Origin: Dehalococcoidia bacterium
GTDB lineage: Bacteria > Chloroflexota > Dehalococcoidia > Tepidiformales > Tepidiformaceae
Length of the DNA: 64,000 bases
Reading direction: 5' to 3'
NCBI GenBank assembly: GCA_003104995.1
Contig: PQAO01000021.1
Span: 124,001-188,000 of the forward strand
Shown in pieces: positions 8,282-16,597 of this stretch (its first letter is position 1; each line of letters begins with the position of its first letter). The notes beneath the pieces are model-generated. The model was not told the DNA's origin. It did no database searches and worked only from the letters and a program-made list of their open reading frames with translations. A program made the position numbers and the translations under genes.

Positions 8282-8695
8282 CTAACCCCCCTTCGCCGGC
8301 CGCCAGAGTGGCAGCGTGATCTCGTCGTTCACCTTGTGGAACACCACCTCGACGGGCATGTCGAGCTGGAGTGCCTCCGGCGTCTGCGGGCATTCGACGA
8401 TGTTGGTCATCATCTTTACGCCCTCTGCGAGTTCGACAACGGCGATGGAGAACGGCGCCTCGAAGCCAGGAGGCGGGCGGTGGCTGATCACGTACGTTGC
8501 GAGCTTGCCCCGGCCGCTGGCCTGGAACCATTCGACTTCCGCGACCGGGTCGCGCGGGTCGAACGGCCGCGGGGGAAAGTAGGCCTGCCCCGTCGCCTTG
8601 TTGCGCTGAATCATCAGCTTTCCCTCTTTCAGTCCGTCCCAATACGGTTTGGTTTCGGGCGTGGCCTGAGGGACCATCCTGGAATAGTCGTGCAA
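8282..8695 (-). CDS. DUF35 OB-fold acyl-CoA-associated protein, zinc ribbon degenerate
   Basis: A 137-residue partner of SCP2-type thiolases. The helical start (ETKPYWDGLKEGKLMIQRN) leads to the rubredoxin-like zinc ribbon position, but the usual CxxC pairs are missing: the segment reads QRNKATGQAYFPPRPFDPRDP without Cys. An OB-fold follows (GKLATYVISHRPPPGFEAPFSIAVVELAEGVKMMTNI). It should stabilise or channel substrate to the downstream thiolase. Because the ribbon Cys are gone the protein probably does not bind zinc there. Confidence 0.88.
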   Translation of the reverse strand: MHDYSRMVPQATPETKPYWDGLKEGKLMIQRNKATGQAYFPPRPFDPRDPVAEVEWFQASGRGKLATYVISHRPPPGFEAPFSIAVVELAEGVKMMTNIVECPQTPEALQLDMPVEVVFHKVNDEITLPLWRPAKGG

Positions 8696-8801
8696 AGCGT
8701 CCTGCCTTAGTGCTGGAGTCCGGCCCGTGGATGGTTACCGGCTCGATAATGCGTATCCATATCTACCGCGCGCGTGAAGGTTGGGCAAGTCTCGGCCCGC
8801 T

Positions 8802-9593
8802 TCAGTTCAGTTGATCGATCAGCCGCAAGAGGATGCCGCGGCGCTCCGCTTCTATCATGAGTCGCTCTGTTGCGAACTTCCCGCCTACCGCGGGTAGGGC
8901 GCGATACCCAAGCCCCGCAAGCAGCTTCGCTCTCGCTTCCGCGCGGTCAAGGTCCATGTCGTCCAGCGTGCGCGACACCTCAACGGCCAGGAGCGTCTCC
9001 GGATATCCGCTCTCTCGCTTATCCAGGCCCTGGATGATGATATCCAGCGCGCGCAGCTGCGAGGCATCGAACGGCGATAGTGCCCCGCTCACTTCGGCCT
9101 CGTCCACCCGCTCGAGGTCGTTCAGCGTTACGACCCTCGGTTTCCTGAGCCATTGTCCGAACAGCGATGGGGCCTTCCGTTCGAACCGGACTTCGTACAG
9201 AGCTCCGGTGTGGTCGGTGGACTGATCGCTGAGCATTTTGATGCTCGCCGTGAGCGCGTCAATCGTCTCGCCCATCTCCTGGAGCCGAGTCTCGGTCCGC
9301 CGCTGCGCTTCGACCAAGTCTTCAATCCGCGCCTCCGTCCGCCCCTGCGCTTCGGCCAGATCTTCGACCCGGGCGGTGAGCTCTTCGACCCGCTTCTCCG
9401 TCCGGCGCTGCGCTTCGGCCAACTCTTCGACTCGCGCCTCCGTCCGTCGCTGCGCTTCCGCGAGTTCCTCCACGATTCGCGGGAGCCGATCAAACTCATC
9501 GCCAAGGATCAGCGGGCGCAACTGGGCGCGCCACTCCGGCTTCTCCGCGAGCAGCTCAATCAAGTCACGCAAATCGTCGACCTGGAACGCCAT
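8802..9593 (-). CDS. Coiled-coil protein with nuclease-like C-terminal domain (DUF3782-like)
   Basis: The 263-residue product has an N-terminal helix, then a coiled coil of near-perfect 14-residue repeats (about residues 40-105) based on RVEELAEAQRRTEA. A C-terminal domain contains LLAVEVSRTLDDMDLDRAEARAKLLAGLG, where Glu in AVEVS could be part of a PD-(D/E)xK-like core, and GKFATERLMIEAERRGILL. Such proteins are common in Chloroflexota and cyanobacteria and usually lack an assigned role. No operon partner is evident. Confidence 0.75.
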   Translation of the reverse strand: MAFQVDDLRDLIELLAEKPEWRAQLRPLILGDEFDRLPRIVEELAEAQRRTEARVEELAEAQRRTEKRVEELTARVEDLAEAQGRTEARIEDLVEAQRRTETRLQEMGETIDALTASIKMLSDQSTDHTGALYEVRFERKAPSLFGQWLRKPRVVTLNDLERVDEAEVSGALSPFDASQLRALDIIIQGLDKRESGYPETLLAVEVSRTLDDMDLDRAEARAKLLAGLGYRALPAVGGKFATERLMIEAERRGILLRLIDQLN

Positions 9594-9640
9594 ATCGTGA
9601 GTATACGTCCTCGGTTGGCCGGCATCTCCGCCCCGGCATG

Positions 9641-11599
9641 TCAGCGCCTGTACAGCACCTCGCGCAGGTTCAGCGCGAAGTTCGAACCGTCCATGCGCAT
9701 GTGCCGCGAGTTGAAGCCGTCCGCCTGGATGGCCAGCCGAAGGCCGGCCGGTTCCAGGTCTGCCGGGATCGAAATCCCCGCCACCCCGTTGGCGTCGGTG
9801 ATCACCCTGGCAACCTTGCCGTCCCGGTGGTCCGAGACCAGGATTTCGGCATCAGCGACCGGCGGCTTCTCGCCCGACGCCTCAGCATCGTTGTCGAGGA
9901 CCGTTAGCTGGGCCGTGCGTCCGTCCCGCTGCACCACCACTTCCACGTGCAGATCCCGAAGGTAAATCAGCGGTTCCGTCGTCACCGCTGCCATGCCGTC
10001 GCGCTGGGGGATGCGGGCCGGGTTCGCCCGCAGCGAGACGTCCTGCGTCGCCATCCCGTGGTCGGTGGTGACTACGAACAGCGTGGATTCGAGCAGCCCC
10101 CGCTGCTCGATCGTGCGCAGCACGTGGCCGATGCGCACGTCCGTCTCGTCCAATGCCTCGCGCGCGCCTTCGTGGTGGGGGCCGTAGTCGTGCGCGGACG
10201 AGTCGGGCTGGGCAAACTCGTGGTACGTGAGGATGGGCGCCGGGTGCGATTCATCCAGGAACAGCTGCCTCGCCTGCGCCAGCGCCCGGTTATCGATCTG
10301 CCCCTGGAGTTTGTGCCCGTCGCCTTCCAGTTCGTTGTACCAGCGCGGGCTAATCTCGTGCTCGGTCTCCTTCGTCAACATGATGAGTTCGCCCCGGTCG
10401 CCGACCAGCCGCCGCTCCAGCGAGGCATGATCGGCACCCCGCGTGCACGGCTCGTTGATGGAGGCGGTGAATGCGCCGGCCATTCCGTCCCATTTGCCAA
10501 ACACCCGGTGGAACGCCTCGTAGAGCGTCTCGACCCCCGGCCCCACGAACCGCGCTGTGTCGAATTGCTGCCCCTGCGGCGACACGGTTTCGCGCGTCTC
10601 CCGCAGGTAGTAGCTCGGATTCACAACATCGTGGTGCCCACACCAGGCACCTGTTCCGATCGCGTTGTGACTCGGCCACGTGATGCTCGGGAAGTTGGTG
10701 ATGCTCCCGTACTCGAGCATGGCCCCGTTCGCGATGAGCCGCCGCAGGTTCGGGATGGCGTCGGGATCCTCCTCGAGCCGGTGTCGTAGCTCCGCGTGTG
10801 ACTGCCCGTCGAGCAGCATGATGTACACCCGCTCGGGTCTTCCGTTCGCCGGATCCAGCACCTCTTCCAGCACGCGCCCGTCCTGGCGTTCCATGTACAC
10901 ATCCGGGGCAACTCCCCGCGCGCTGCTGGCGCGGCCGGTCTGGTCCTTCCCGTCGATCAGCGGGAATCCCATCAGGCGTGCGACCGTCGGCGCAATGTCC
11001 ACCTGCTTCGACTCTGCCTCCACCACCGCCCCACGCCTCACCCCGGGCCCGGCGAACACCAGCGGTGACCGCGACTGGATCACGTCGAGCGCGCCGTGCT
11101 GGCCCGGCTGCCGCCCATAGGCGTAACTCTTCGGGTTCACCACCAGGTCGGGCGCGTTTGGGCTGTCGAACAGTTGTGAAATCCGCTCGTAGGCGTAGGG
11201 GTATGTGAGCGCATCCGGTTCGACGAACGCCCGCTGAACATCGTCCGGGTTGCCCGCCGCAGCCAGCTCCTCCGCCAGCGTGTTGAGGGCGCGGTGGTCC
11301 TGCCGCTCGAGGGGGTTCTCGCCTGCGGCTTCGATCACCTGGTAGGTGTATCCACGGGGGCCGTATTGCCTTACCCAGCGCACCATCCCCCGCAGCGCCC
11401 ATGCCTCGTAGCCCCAGCTGCCGTCCCGTGCCTGCCGCGCGGTCGCGACGAAGTCAGTCCACTCCCGGCCGTCCGCACTGGTCAGGAGCTTGTGGATGGC
11501 AAGGTTCCCTGACTCCTCCTGGTTGTGGTCGAGCCCCTGCCCGCCCGGCCGCTCCGGGCCAATGCAGTCGATCGAATGGGCACTTGTGCTTCGGGTCAT
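9641..11599 (-). CDS. Alkaline-phosphatase-superfamily phosphodiesterase with permuted motif order
   Basis: A 652-residue metal-dependent phosphodiesterase or phosphatase candidate. The core from residue 255 contains the metal Asp in MLLDGQS (D264), the nucleophile Thr in FPSITWPSH (T307), PDSSAHDYG (D466, H470) and TTDHGM (D513, H514). The last metal His and the C-terminal lobe, normally after DHG, are instead found N-terminally: GQHG (H168) and LVFAGPGVRRG followed by VDIAPTVARLMGF (residues 180-212). The end of the protein holds a beta-rich domain (GVAGISIPADLEPAGLRL). The motif order therefore suggests circular permutation or a partial duplication. No signal peptide is seen. Substrate unknown. 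Confidence 0.8.
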   Translation of the reverse strand: MTRSTSAHSIDCIGPERPGGQGLDHNQEESGNLAIHKLLTSADGREWTDFVATARQARDGSWGYEAWALRGMVRWVRQYGPRGYTYQVIEAAGENPLERQDHRALNTLAEELAAAGNPDDVQRAFVEPDALTYPYAYERISQLFDSPNAPDLVVNPKSYAYGRQPGQHGALDVIQSRSPLVFAGPGVRRGAVVEAESKQVDIAPTVARLMGFPLIDGKDQTGRASSARGVAPDVYMERQDGRVLEEVLDPANGRPERVYIMLLDGQSHAELRHRLEEDPDAIPNLRRLIANGAMLEYGSITNFPSITWPSHNAIGTGAWCGHHDVVNPSYYLRETRETVSPQGQQFDTARFVGPGVETLYEAFHRVFGKWDGMAGAFTASINEPCTRGADHASLERRLVGDRGELIMLTKETEHEISPRWYNELEGDGHKLQGQIDNRALAQARQLFLDESHPAPILTYHEFAQPDSSAHDYGPHHEGAREALDETDVRIGHVLRTIEQRGLLESTLFVVTTDHGMATQDVSLRANPARIPQRDGMAAVTTEPLIYLRDLHVEVVVQRDGRTAQLTVLDNDAEASGEKPPVADAEILVSDHRDGKVARVITDANGVAGISIPADLEPAGLRLAIQADGFNSRHMRMDGSNFALNLREVLYRR

Positions 11600-11667
11600 A
11601 GGGCTCTCCGGTGCGGTGGTTGCCGAATCCTAGCATCCATCCTCCGCGTGAACCGGAGAGATGCGCC

Positions 11668-12216
11668 TCAGGCCCCCAGCTGCCACCCGGCGAACGGTCC
11701 CTCGGTCTCGACCTCCATTGCCCCCAGGAATTTCGCCGTCATCACGTAGTAGCCGACCAGCAAATTGACGCCCACAATCGTCGCGGGCGGGAAGTGGGCC
11801 GCGAGCGACGCATGCACGTCTGCCGGCGGGTGGTCGCTCGCCGCCAGCGCATCTACGTAGGCGAGGATCGCCCGCTCGGATGCCGAGTAGAGGTCGCCCG
11901 CGCGCCAGTGGTGCAGCCCCACGATGCGTGCGTCGGAGAGGCCCGCCTGGCGGCCGATACGTACGTGCTGGTGCCATTCGTAGGCGCTGTGCTGCAGGAT
12001 CGCCGTCCGTAGAATCACCAGCTCGCGCGTCGGGACATCGAGCCCGCACGCACTCCAGAGACCGTTACCGAGCCGAAGGTATGCCCGCCAGACAACCGGA
12101 TTGTTCGCCATCGTCCGGAAGATGTTCGGCAGCTCATCGTTGGTGGTGTTTCGGTCCCACACGTACTGCAGGTTTTCCGGGATGTCCGAGCGTTGGGCGA
12201 ACGGGAGGCGGGCCAT
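11668..12216 (-). CDS. Carboxymuconolactone decarboxylase/AhpD-fold family protein
   Basis: A 182-residue all-helical AhpD-like protein with the signature LVILRTAILQHSAYEWHQHVRIGRQAGLSD. The CxxC redox pair of peroxidase-type members is absent, so it belongs to the non-thiol branch with EWHQH at the proton-relay position. Members act on lactones or are of unknown role. It begins MARLPFAQRSDIPENLQYVWD. It is divergent from the LLM oxidoreductase gene. Confidence 0.88.
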   Translation of the reverse strand: MARLPFAQRSDIPENLQYVWDRNTTNDELPNIFRTMANNPVVWRAYLRLGNGLWSACGLDVPTRELVILRTAILQHSAYEWHQHVRIGRQAGLSDARIVGLHHWRAGDLYSASERAILAYVDALAASDHPPADVHASLAAHFPPATIVGVNLLVGYYVMTAKFLGAMEVETEGPFAGWQLGA

Positions 12217-12405
12217 CTCATATCTCCGGTGTCGTTTGCCCGAGTGTAGCCGAGACCTGCCAACCTCCGCTGTTCGCCCCGCCTGCAGACCAGGGGCGCC
12301 GTTCGGTTTGATTTCCGTGAGAAACCCTCCCGCGCGGCCCGATCTCCCGCGTCCCGGCTGGTGCGGGCCACCGGGCCAGTTAGATTGAGCGCCCGCGCAC
12401 TTGCG

Positions 12406-12422
12406 GCCAGGTCTAACCTGGC
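12406..12422 (+). promoter_or_regulatory. Perfect palindrome upstream of the LLM oxidoreductase gene
   Basis: GCCAGGT and ACCTGGC flank CTA, giving 7-base arms ending 30 bases before the LLM start codon. The position in the 236-base divergent intergenic region suits a repressor operator; the protein that would bind it is unknown. The rest of that region shows no gene. Confidence 0.4.
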
Positions 12423-12452
12423 AGCCGCGCCATCCACAGGGAGGACCAGGCC

Positions 12453-13475
12453 ATGGCTAACAATCCGAAATACTGGGGCACAGTTACACCGATGCCCGCC
12501 CCGATGATCGCGGCTCAGGCCCAGCAGCTCGAAGCGATGGGTCTCGAAGGAGTATTCGCGCCCCAGGTTTACGGCCCTCCGTTCATTCCCCTTGCGGTCG
12601 CGGCAGGGGCGACCAACCGCATGAAGCTCGCGACCGGGATCGCCCTGGCTTTCGCCCGCAGCCCGTTCGAGACGGCCGTCGCTGCCATGGACATGGACAT
12701 GATCAGCAGCGGCCGCTTCGTGCTCGGCCTCGGGTCCAGCGTCCGCGCCTGGAGCGAAGGTTTCTTTGGCATGCCCTACGGCAAGCCTGTTGAGCACCTC
12801 CGCGAAGTCATCGAGATCGTCCGGCTCGTCGTCGAGAAGAGCCACACGGGCGAACTCACACGCTACGACGGGAAGTACCATCAGCTCGACTTCAGCGAGT
12901 TCCAGCCCCTGCGCCAGCCCATCCGAACCCACATCCCCATCTGGGTCGCCGGGCTTCGCCAGCCCATCCTGCGCATGGGCGCCGAAGTCGCCGATGGCAT
13001 CATCGGCCACCCCATCTGGTCAGTCGATTGGGCCACGACGAAGGTGATGGACGACATCAACGCCGGTCTTGCGAAGGCCGGCCGCCAGCGCTCGGATGTG
13101 GAGTTCAATGTCTGGCTCTTCGTGGCTCCCAACGCCGACCGCAAACAGGCGATTGAGGACGCGAAGGCAACCGTCGCCTTCTATGCCGGTGTCGAACAGT
13201 ACGAGGCATACTTCGCAGCCCATGGCTTCGGCAAGGAGGCCCGGCTGCTCCAGGAAGGCGTCAAGCGCGGCGATTACATCAGTGTTAAGCACCTGGTGAC
13301 GGACGAGATGGCGCAGACCTTCGCCGTTTGCGGTACTCCCGACGAAGTCCGGAAGCGGGTTGAGAAGATCTGGGACGTCGCGGACTCGGCATCGCTGATG
13401 CCTCCCGCATACGCGCTCGCCCCCGAACAGATGATGGCCTACGCGATGTCCATCGCCCAGTTGTTCTACACGTAG
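12453..13475 (+). CDS. LLM-class F420-dependent oxidoreductase
   Basis: A 340-residue luciferase-like TIM barrel. Typical strands are visible: MGLEGVFAPQVYGPPFIPLAVAA, MKLATGIALAFARSPFETA, GRFVLGLGSSVRAWSEGFFG, HLREVIEIVRLV and IPIWVAGLRQPILRMGAEVADGIIGHP. F420H2 or flavin-dependent hydride transfer on an unknown substrate is expected. GGGAGG 8-10 bases before the ATG supports the start. A perfect palindrome in the upstream region suggests local control. Confidence 0.9.
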   Translation: MANNPKYWGTVTPMPAPMIAAQAQQLEAMGLEGVFAPQVYGPPFIPLAVAAGATNRMKLATGIALAFARSPFETAVAAMDMDMISSGRFVLGLGSSVRAWSEGFFGMPYGKPVEHLREVIEIVRLVVEKSHTGELTRYDGKYHQLDFSEFQPLRQPIRTHIPIWVAGLRQPILRMGAEVADGIIGHPIWSVDWATTKVMDDINAGLAKAGRQRSDVEFNVWLFVAPNADRKQAIEDAKATVAFYAGVEQYEAYFAAHGFGKEARLLQEGVKRGDYISVKHLVTDEMAQTFAVCGTPDEVRKRVEKIWDVADSASLMPPAYALAPEQMMAYAMSIAQLFYT

Positions 13476-13485
13476 GCTTCGCAGT

Positions 13486-13698
13486 TCAGCTCGGGCGTTC
13501 GCTGGCCGTTGCCAGCGCGAGTTGCCGGCTCCGCCAGCGCACAGCGACGATGGTCAGCGCGGCGCAGACACCGGTGAGACCCGTGTCCCCCATTCCGGCC
13601 GTGGCGCCGGTCGCTACCCGCAGCAGGAGTTCCACCGCGCACCAGGCCGCCGCCGGCCAGGCAACCAGTTCGAACAGGAAGTAGGCGCGTGTCCTCAT
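13486..13698 (-). CDS. Small membrane protein of unknown function
   Basis: A 70-residue product with two hydrophobic stretches (YFLFELVAWPAAAWCAVELLL and LTGVCAALTIVAV) separated by a short Gly-rich loop, then a basic tail. Its ATG overlaps the stop of the upstream GGDEF/HD-GYP gene (ATGA), so it should be translated with it. No family recognised; a membrane accessory of that signalling protein is possible. Confidence 0.55.
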   Translation of the reverse strand: MRTRAYFLFELVAWPAAAWCAVELLLRVATGATAGMGDTGLTGVCAALTIVAVRWRSRQLALATASERPS

Positions 13699-15233
13699 GC
13701 CGCCGCCTCCTTCGCGCCGAACTCCCGCTCGATCATCGCCACGAAGGCAACTGCCAGGTCCGGGTCGAACTGGGTGCCGCGCCCGTTCACGATCTCATCG
13801 ATCGCGCGTTCGAAGGTCAGGCCTTTGCGATATGGCCGGTCGGTGGTCATCGCGCTGTACGCATCGGCCAGCGTGAACAACCGCGTCGGGAGCGTAATTT
13901 CCGTGCACTTCAGGTGACCCGGGTACCCATTGCCGTCGAACCGCTCGTGGTGGTGCCGGACCAGGTTCACCACGGTGTCGTAGTCGGTGACGGCGGCCGT
14001 GATCGCCGCTCCCATCACCGGGTGCTCTTCCATGCTCCGTCGCTCGCTCGCCGTCAACATCCCGGGCTTCCTCAGGATTTCGTCGGGGACCACGATCTTC
14101 CCAAGGTCGTGGATGGGCCCGCCGATGGCGATCGCGTTGAGCTGGTCTTCGTCGAACTGCAGCTCGCGAGCGACCGTCAACGCAAGCTGTGTCGCATGGT
14201 CGCTGTGGAACCGCGTATAGCTGTCCCGGCGGTCGATCGCCTTCACCAGGTTCCGCAACGCCTTCAGGTTACCCACCTTCAGGAGCGATTCGGCCGAGGC
14301 CGGCCCGCCCGGCGCCGGGGCCACCGTCGGTGCGACCGCCTTGTCCAGGTACATGTGGTCTTCCGCTTCCGCAATCAGGTCGCGTGGCGATTCCACCCCT
14401 CGGAACGCTGCGACGCCGCAACTGATGCGCGTCGGGAGGCTGATCCGCGCTCCATTGACGACCTCGATCTCGGCGACTGCCCGCCGCACGCGTTCCATCG
14501 CCTGCCGTGCCTGGGGCGCCGTCGCGTCCGGGAATACCACCACGAACTCGTCGCCGCCGAACCTGGCGAACTGCGCCGGTGGCTCGATGAACCTCGCCAG
14601 CGCCGAGGTCACCCGCTTCAGCACCTGGTCGCCCTCTTCATGCCCCACGAAGTCGTTCAGAAGCTTGAAATTGTCGATGTCCACATAGGCCACCGAGAGT
14701 GGCCGGTTGTACCGCTGCGAAGCTGTCACTGCCTCGACGATGAACTCGTCGATGAACCGGCGGTTCGGGCTCCCGGTCAGCGCGTCCGTGTAGGCGAGTT
14801 TTCGGTAGACCGCGGCCTGCTCGGCCGCTATCTGCCTTTCCCGGCTGTCCACCGCCTTGTTCAGCAGGTGCCACAAAATCTCCGCGTCGAAGGGCTTGCC
14901 CAGGAAGTCGTCGGCCCCGGCCTTCATCGACCGCACCGCCACGTCAACGTCTACAAACCCGGTGATCGCCACAATTCCGCTCCCGGGCGAGAGCTCCCGC
15001 GCCTTCGCAATTACATCCAGGCCCGACATGTCGGGGAGGCTGATATCAGAGGCGATCGCATCAAATGAGGCGGAGGCAATCGCCTGGATCGCGCTCGCGC
15101 CCGACCGGGCGACCGTGATGTCGGGCGTGTGTTGACCCAGCACAAGCTGAATCAGCCGCCCCAGAGCAGGATCGTCTTCAATAACCAGGACACGTAAGGG
15201 GCCACGCCCACGGTGCAGTTGCACGGGTTCCAT
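13695..15233 (-). CDS. Response regulator with GGDEF and HD-GYP domains
   Basis: A 512-residue c-di-GMP signalling protein. The receiver domain (residues 12-130) has EDD and the phosphoacceptor in DISLPDMSG. The GGDEF domain (about 150-300) has intact RFGGDEFV and DIDNFK; the inhibitory-site position reads RFIE, not RxxD, so product inhibition may be weak. The HD-GYP domain (about 315-510) has HSDHA, HDLGKIVVPDEIL, HPVMG, HHERFDGNGYP and DAYSAMTTDRPYR, all expected metal and GYP residues. It can probably both make and degrade c-di-GMP depending on phosphorylation. No cognate kinase lies nearby. Confidence 0.93.
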   Translation of the reverse strand: MEPVQLHRGRGPLRVLVIEDDPALGRLIQLVLGQHTPDITVARSGASAIQAIASASFDAIASDISLPDMSGLDVIAKARELSPGSGIVAITGFVDVDVAVRSMKAGADDFLGKPFDAEILWHLLNKAVDSRERQIAAEQAAVYRKLAYTDALTGSPNRRFIDEFIVEAVTASQRYNRPLSVAYVDIDNFKLLNDFVGHEEGDQVLKRVTSALARFIEPPAQFARFGGDEFVVVFPDATAPQARQAMERVRRAVAEIEVVNGARISLPTRISCGVAAFRGVESPRDLIAEAEDHMYLDKAVAPTVAPAPGGPASAESLLKVGNLKALRNLVKAIDRRDSYTRFHSDHATQLALTVARELQFDEDQLNAIAIGGPIHDLGKIVVPDEILRKPGMLTASERRSMEEHPVMGAAITAAVTDYDTVVNLVRHHHERFDGNGYPGHLKCTEITLPTRLFTLADAYSAMTTDRPYRKGLTFERAIDEIVNGRGTQFDPDLAVAFVAMIEREFGAKEAAA

Positions 15234-15302
15234 GTGCTGATTGTCGGCTGCAGCCGGGGGATATGAAGACGTCCACCGTGAATCAATCAGGGCCGAGTGG
15301 CG

Positions 15303-15971
15303 TTACTTCGCCGGCACTACCCAGATTCGCCCGGCAACCTGGGTCCCCATCACCACCGGCCGGCCCTCGATTTGGGCCGTGACGGTCCCCCGGTAGGGCG
15401 CCATAGATTCCACGAGTACCTGCTGGCCAGGCCGGATCCCCTCCTCATCGAAGAACCGCAAGAGCTGCTCGTCCTCCTCGAACACCCGGTCGATCACCGC
15501 CTGCTGGCCTTCCTTGATGTCCGCCAGTGTCGTCATCGAAAGCTTGCGGTTCGGGCCGTGGCCCGGAATGGGGTACCCGAACGGGCTGCGCTCGGGGCGG
15601 CCCAGTGTCTCGAACAGGTGCGGCTCGGTGATGTCCGAGATGCCGTGCTCCAGGAGGTGCGCCTCTTCGTACGCCCGCCACCACGGCACCTTGAGGACGT
15701 TCGTAATCAGGCACTCCGCCAGCCGGTGCCGCCGGACCATCTGCTCCGCCCGTCTCAGGCCCTCGGGCGTCAGGTGGATTGTCTTTCGCGCGTCGGTGCT
15801 CACCAGGCCATCGCGGATGAGCCGCTTCAACATCCCGGCCACCGAAGGAGGGGTAATCTCGAGGCGGTCCGCCAGGCGCACAGCGATTACGTCCAGCCCT
15901 TCGTCGTGGCTCAAGCGGTAGATCGCAGTCAGGTAGTCGTCGGTTGCGACGTTCGAGACTTGCTTCGGCAT
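15303..15971 (-). CDS. DtxR/MntR-family metal-dependent transcriptional regulator
   Basis: A 222-residue regulator with an N-terminal winged helix (DYLTAIYRLSHDEGLDVIAVRLADRLEITPPSVAGMLKRL in consecutive segments), the dimerisation helices with metal-ligand-like residues (RHRLAECLITNVL, EEAHLLEHGISDI) and a C-terminal SH3-like FeoA-type domain (GIRPGQQVLVESM). It represses metal-homeostasis genes when loaded with Fe or Mn. An in-frame ATG at 16010 would add 13 residues; the family start MPKQVSNVATDDYL is preferred. The divergent diiron genes with palindromes in front of them are plausible targets. Confidence 0.9.
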   Translation of the reverse strand: MPKQVSNVATDDYLTAIYRLSHDEGLDVIAVRLADRLEITPPSVAGMLKRLIRDGLVSTDARKTIHLTPEGLRRAEQMVRRHRLAECLITNVLKVPWWRAYEEAHLLEHGISDITEPHLFETLGRPERSPFGYPIPGHGPNRKLSMTTLADIKEGQQAVIDRVFEEDEQLLRFFDEEGIRPGQQVLVESMAPYRGTVTAQIEGRPVVMGTQVAGRIWVVPAK

Positions 15972-16208
15972 GGCCGCGCGATCATCCCACGTCCGGGAGC
16001 CCCCGGCCATCCGTCCTTCGCGGGCGGCACCCCAGCTCTGGCGCCCACTTCGTGCCTGTCGCTCCGCTACGCAATTCCGGGAACACCCGCCAGGAACTTC
16101 CGGGCAACGAAATCACCCGGCGGCCATCGCCCTGGAAGAGGCATCCCTCGCCTGGCGCCGCAACGCTGAAGAGGCTTGCGCGCGGCGGACCTCCGCCGGT
16201 GCCGCGGG

Positions 16209-16400
16209 TTACGCCGCCTGCCGGCGCGCCATGGGCTCGACCCGGCGGATCGGCACAATGCTCTCGGTATACCGGCGCGCGCGCCCTCCCAGGTACGCCG
16301 CGGCACACGGCGGGACCGAACTGCTTGCGTTGCAACAGGCCTCGCAGCGCCCCGCGCGGGCAGGCTCGTCGAACGGACATGCGTCTTCAATGGCTGACAT
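16209..16400 (-). CDS. Small Cys-rich protein
   Basis: A 63-residue product with Cys at positions 8, 19, 22, 23 and 32 (ACPFDE, CEACC, PPCAAAYLGGR) and a conserved-looking tail RRYTESIVPIRR. A very good Shine-Dalgarno (GGGAGGT) lies 6 bases before the ATG, and the Cys spacing suggests a zinc or iron-sulfur site. It sits between the dtxR-like gene and the diiron genes, which fits a metal-linked role. No family assigned. Confidence 0.55.
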   Translation of the reverse strand: MSAIEDACPFDEPARAGRCEACCNASSSVPPCAAAYLGGRARRYTESIVPIRRVEPMARRQAA

Positions 16401-16483
16401 CGGGTGACCTCCCGGTTTCTACCAGAGATATCGGCCGTCAATCGCCGGTGGATGAGGGGTGGCCAGAAGGGTCTTTACGAAAA

Positions 16484-16523
16484 TTAACTTCTTTAAGTCG
16501 CGCCAAAACTTACCTGACGGTAA
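16484..16523 (+). promoter_or_regulatory. Two inverted repeats upstream of the diiron gene pair
   Basis: ACTT-CTTT-AAGT (16487-16498) is followed by TTACC-TGAC-GGTAA (16510-16523), embedded in the only AT-rich patch of this region and centred 75-105 bases before the start of the first ferritin-like gene. Arms and spacing suit a dimeric repressor such as the nearby DtxR-family protein; they do not match a textbook DtxR or MntR box. Confidence 0.45.
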
Positions 16524-16597
16524 TTCGTCCTTCCCAGCGGTGAGCGATTCGACGTAGACTATCGCCGCTATCGACGCAAGCAGAAGGAGTTGACCCC

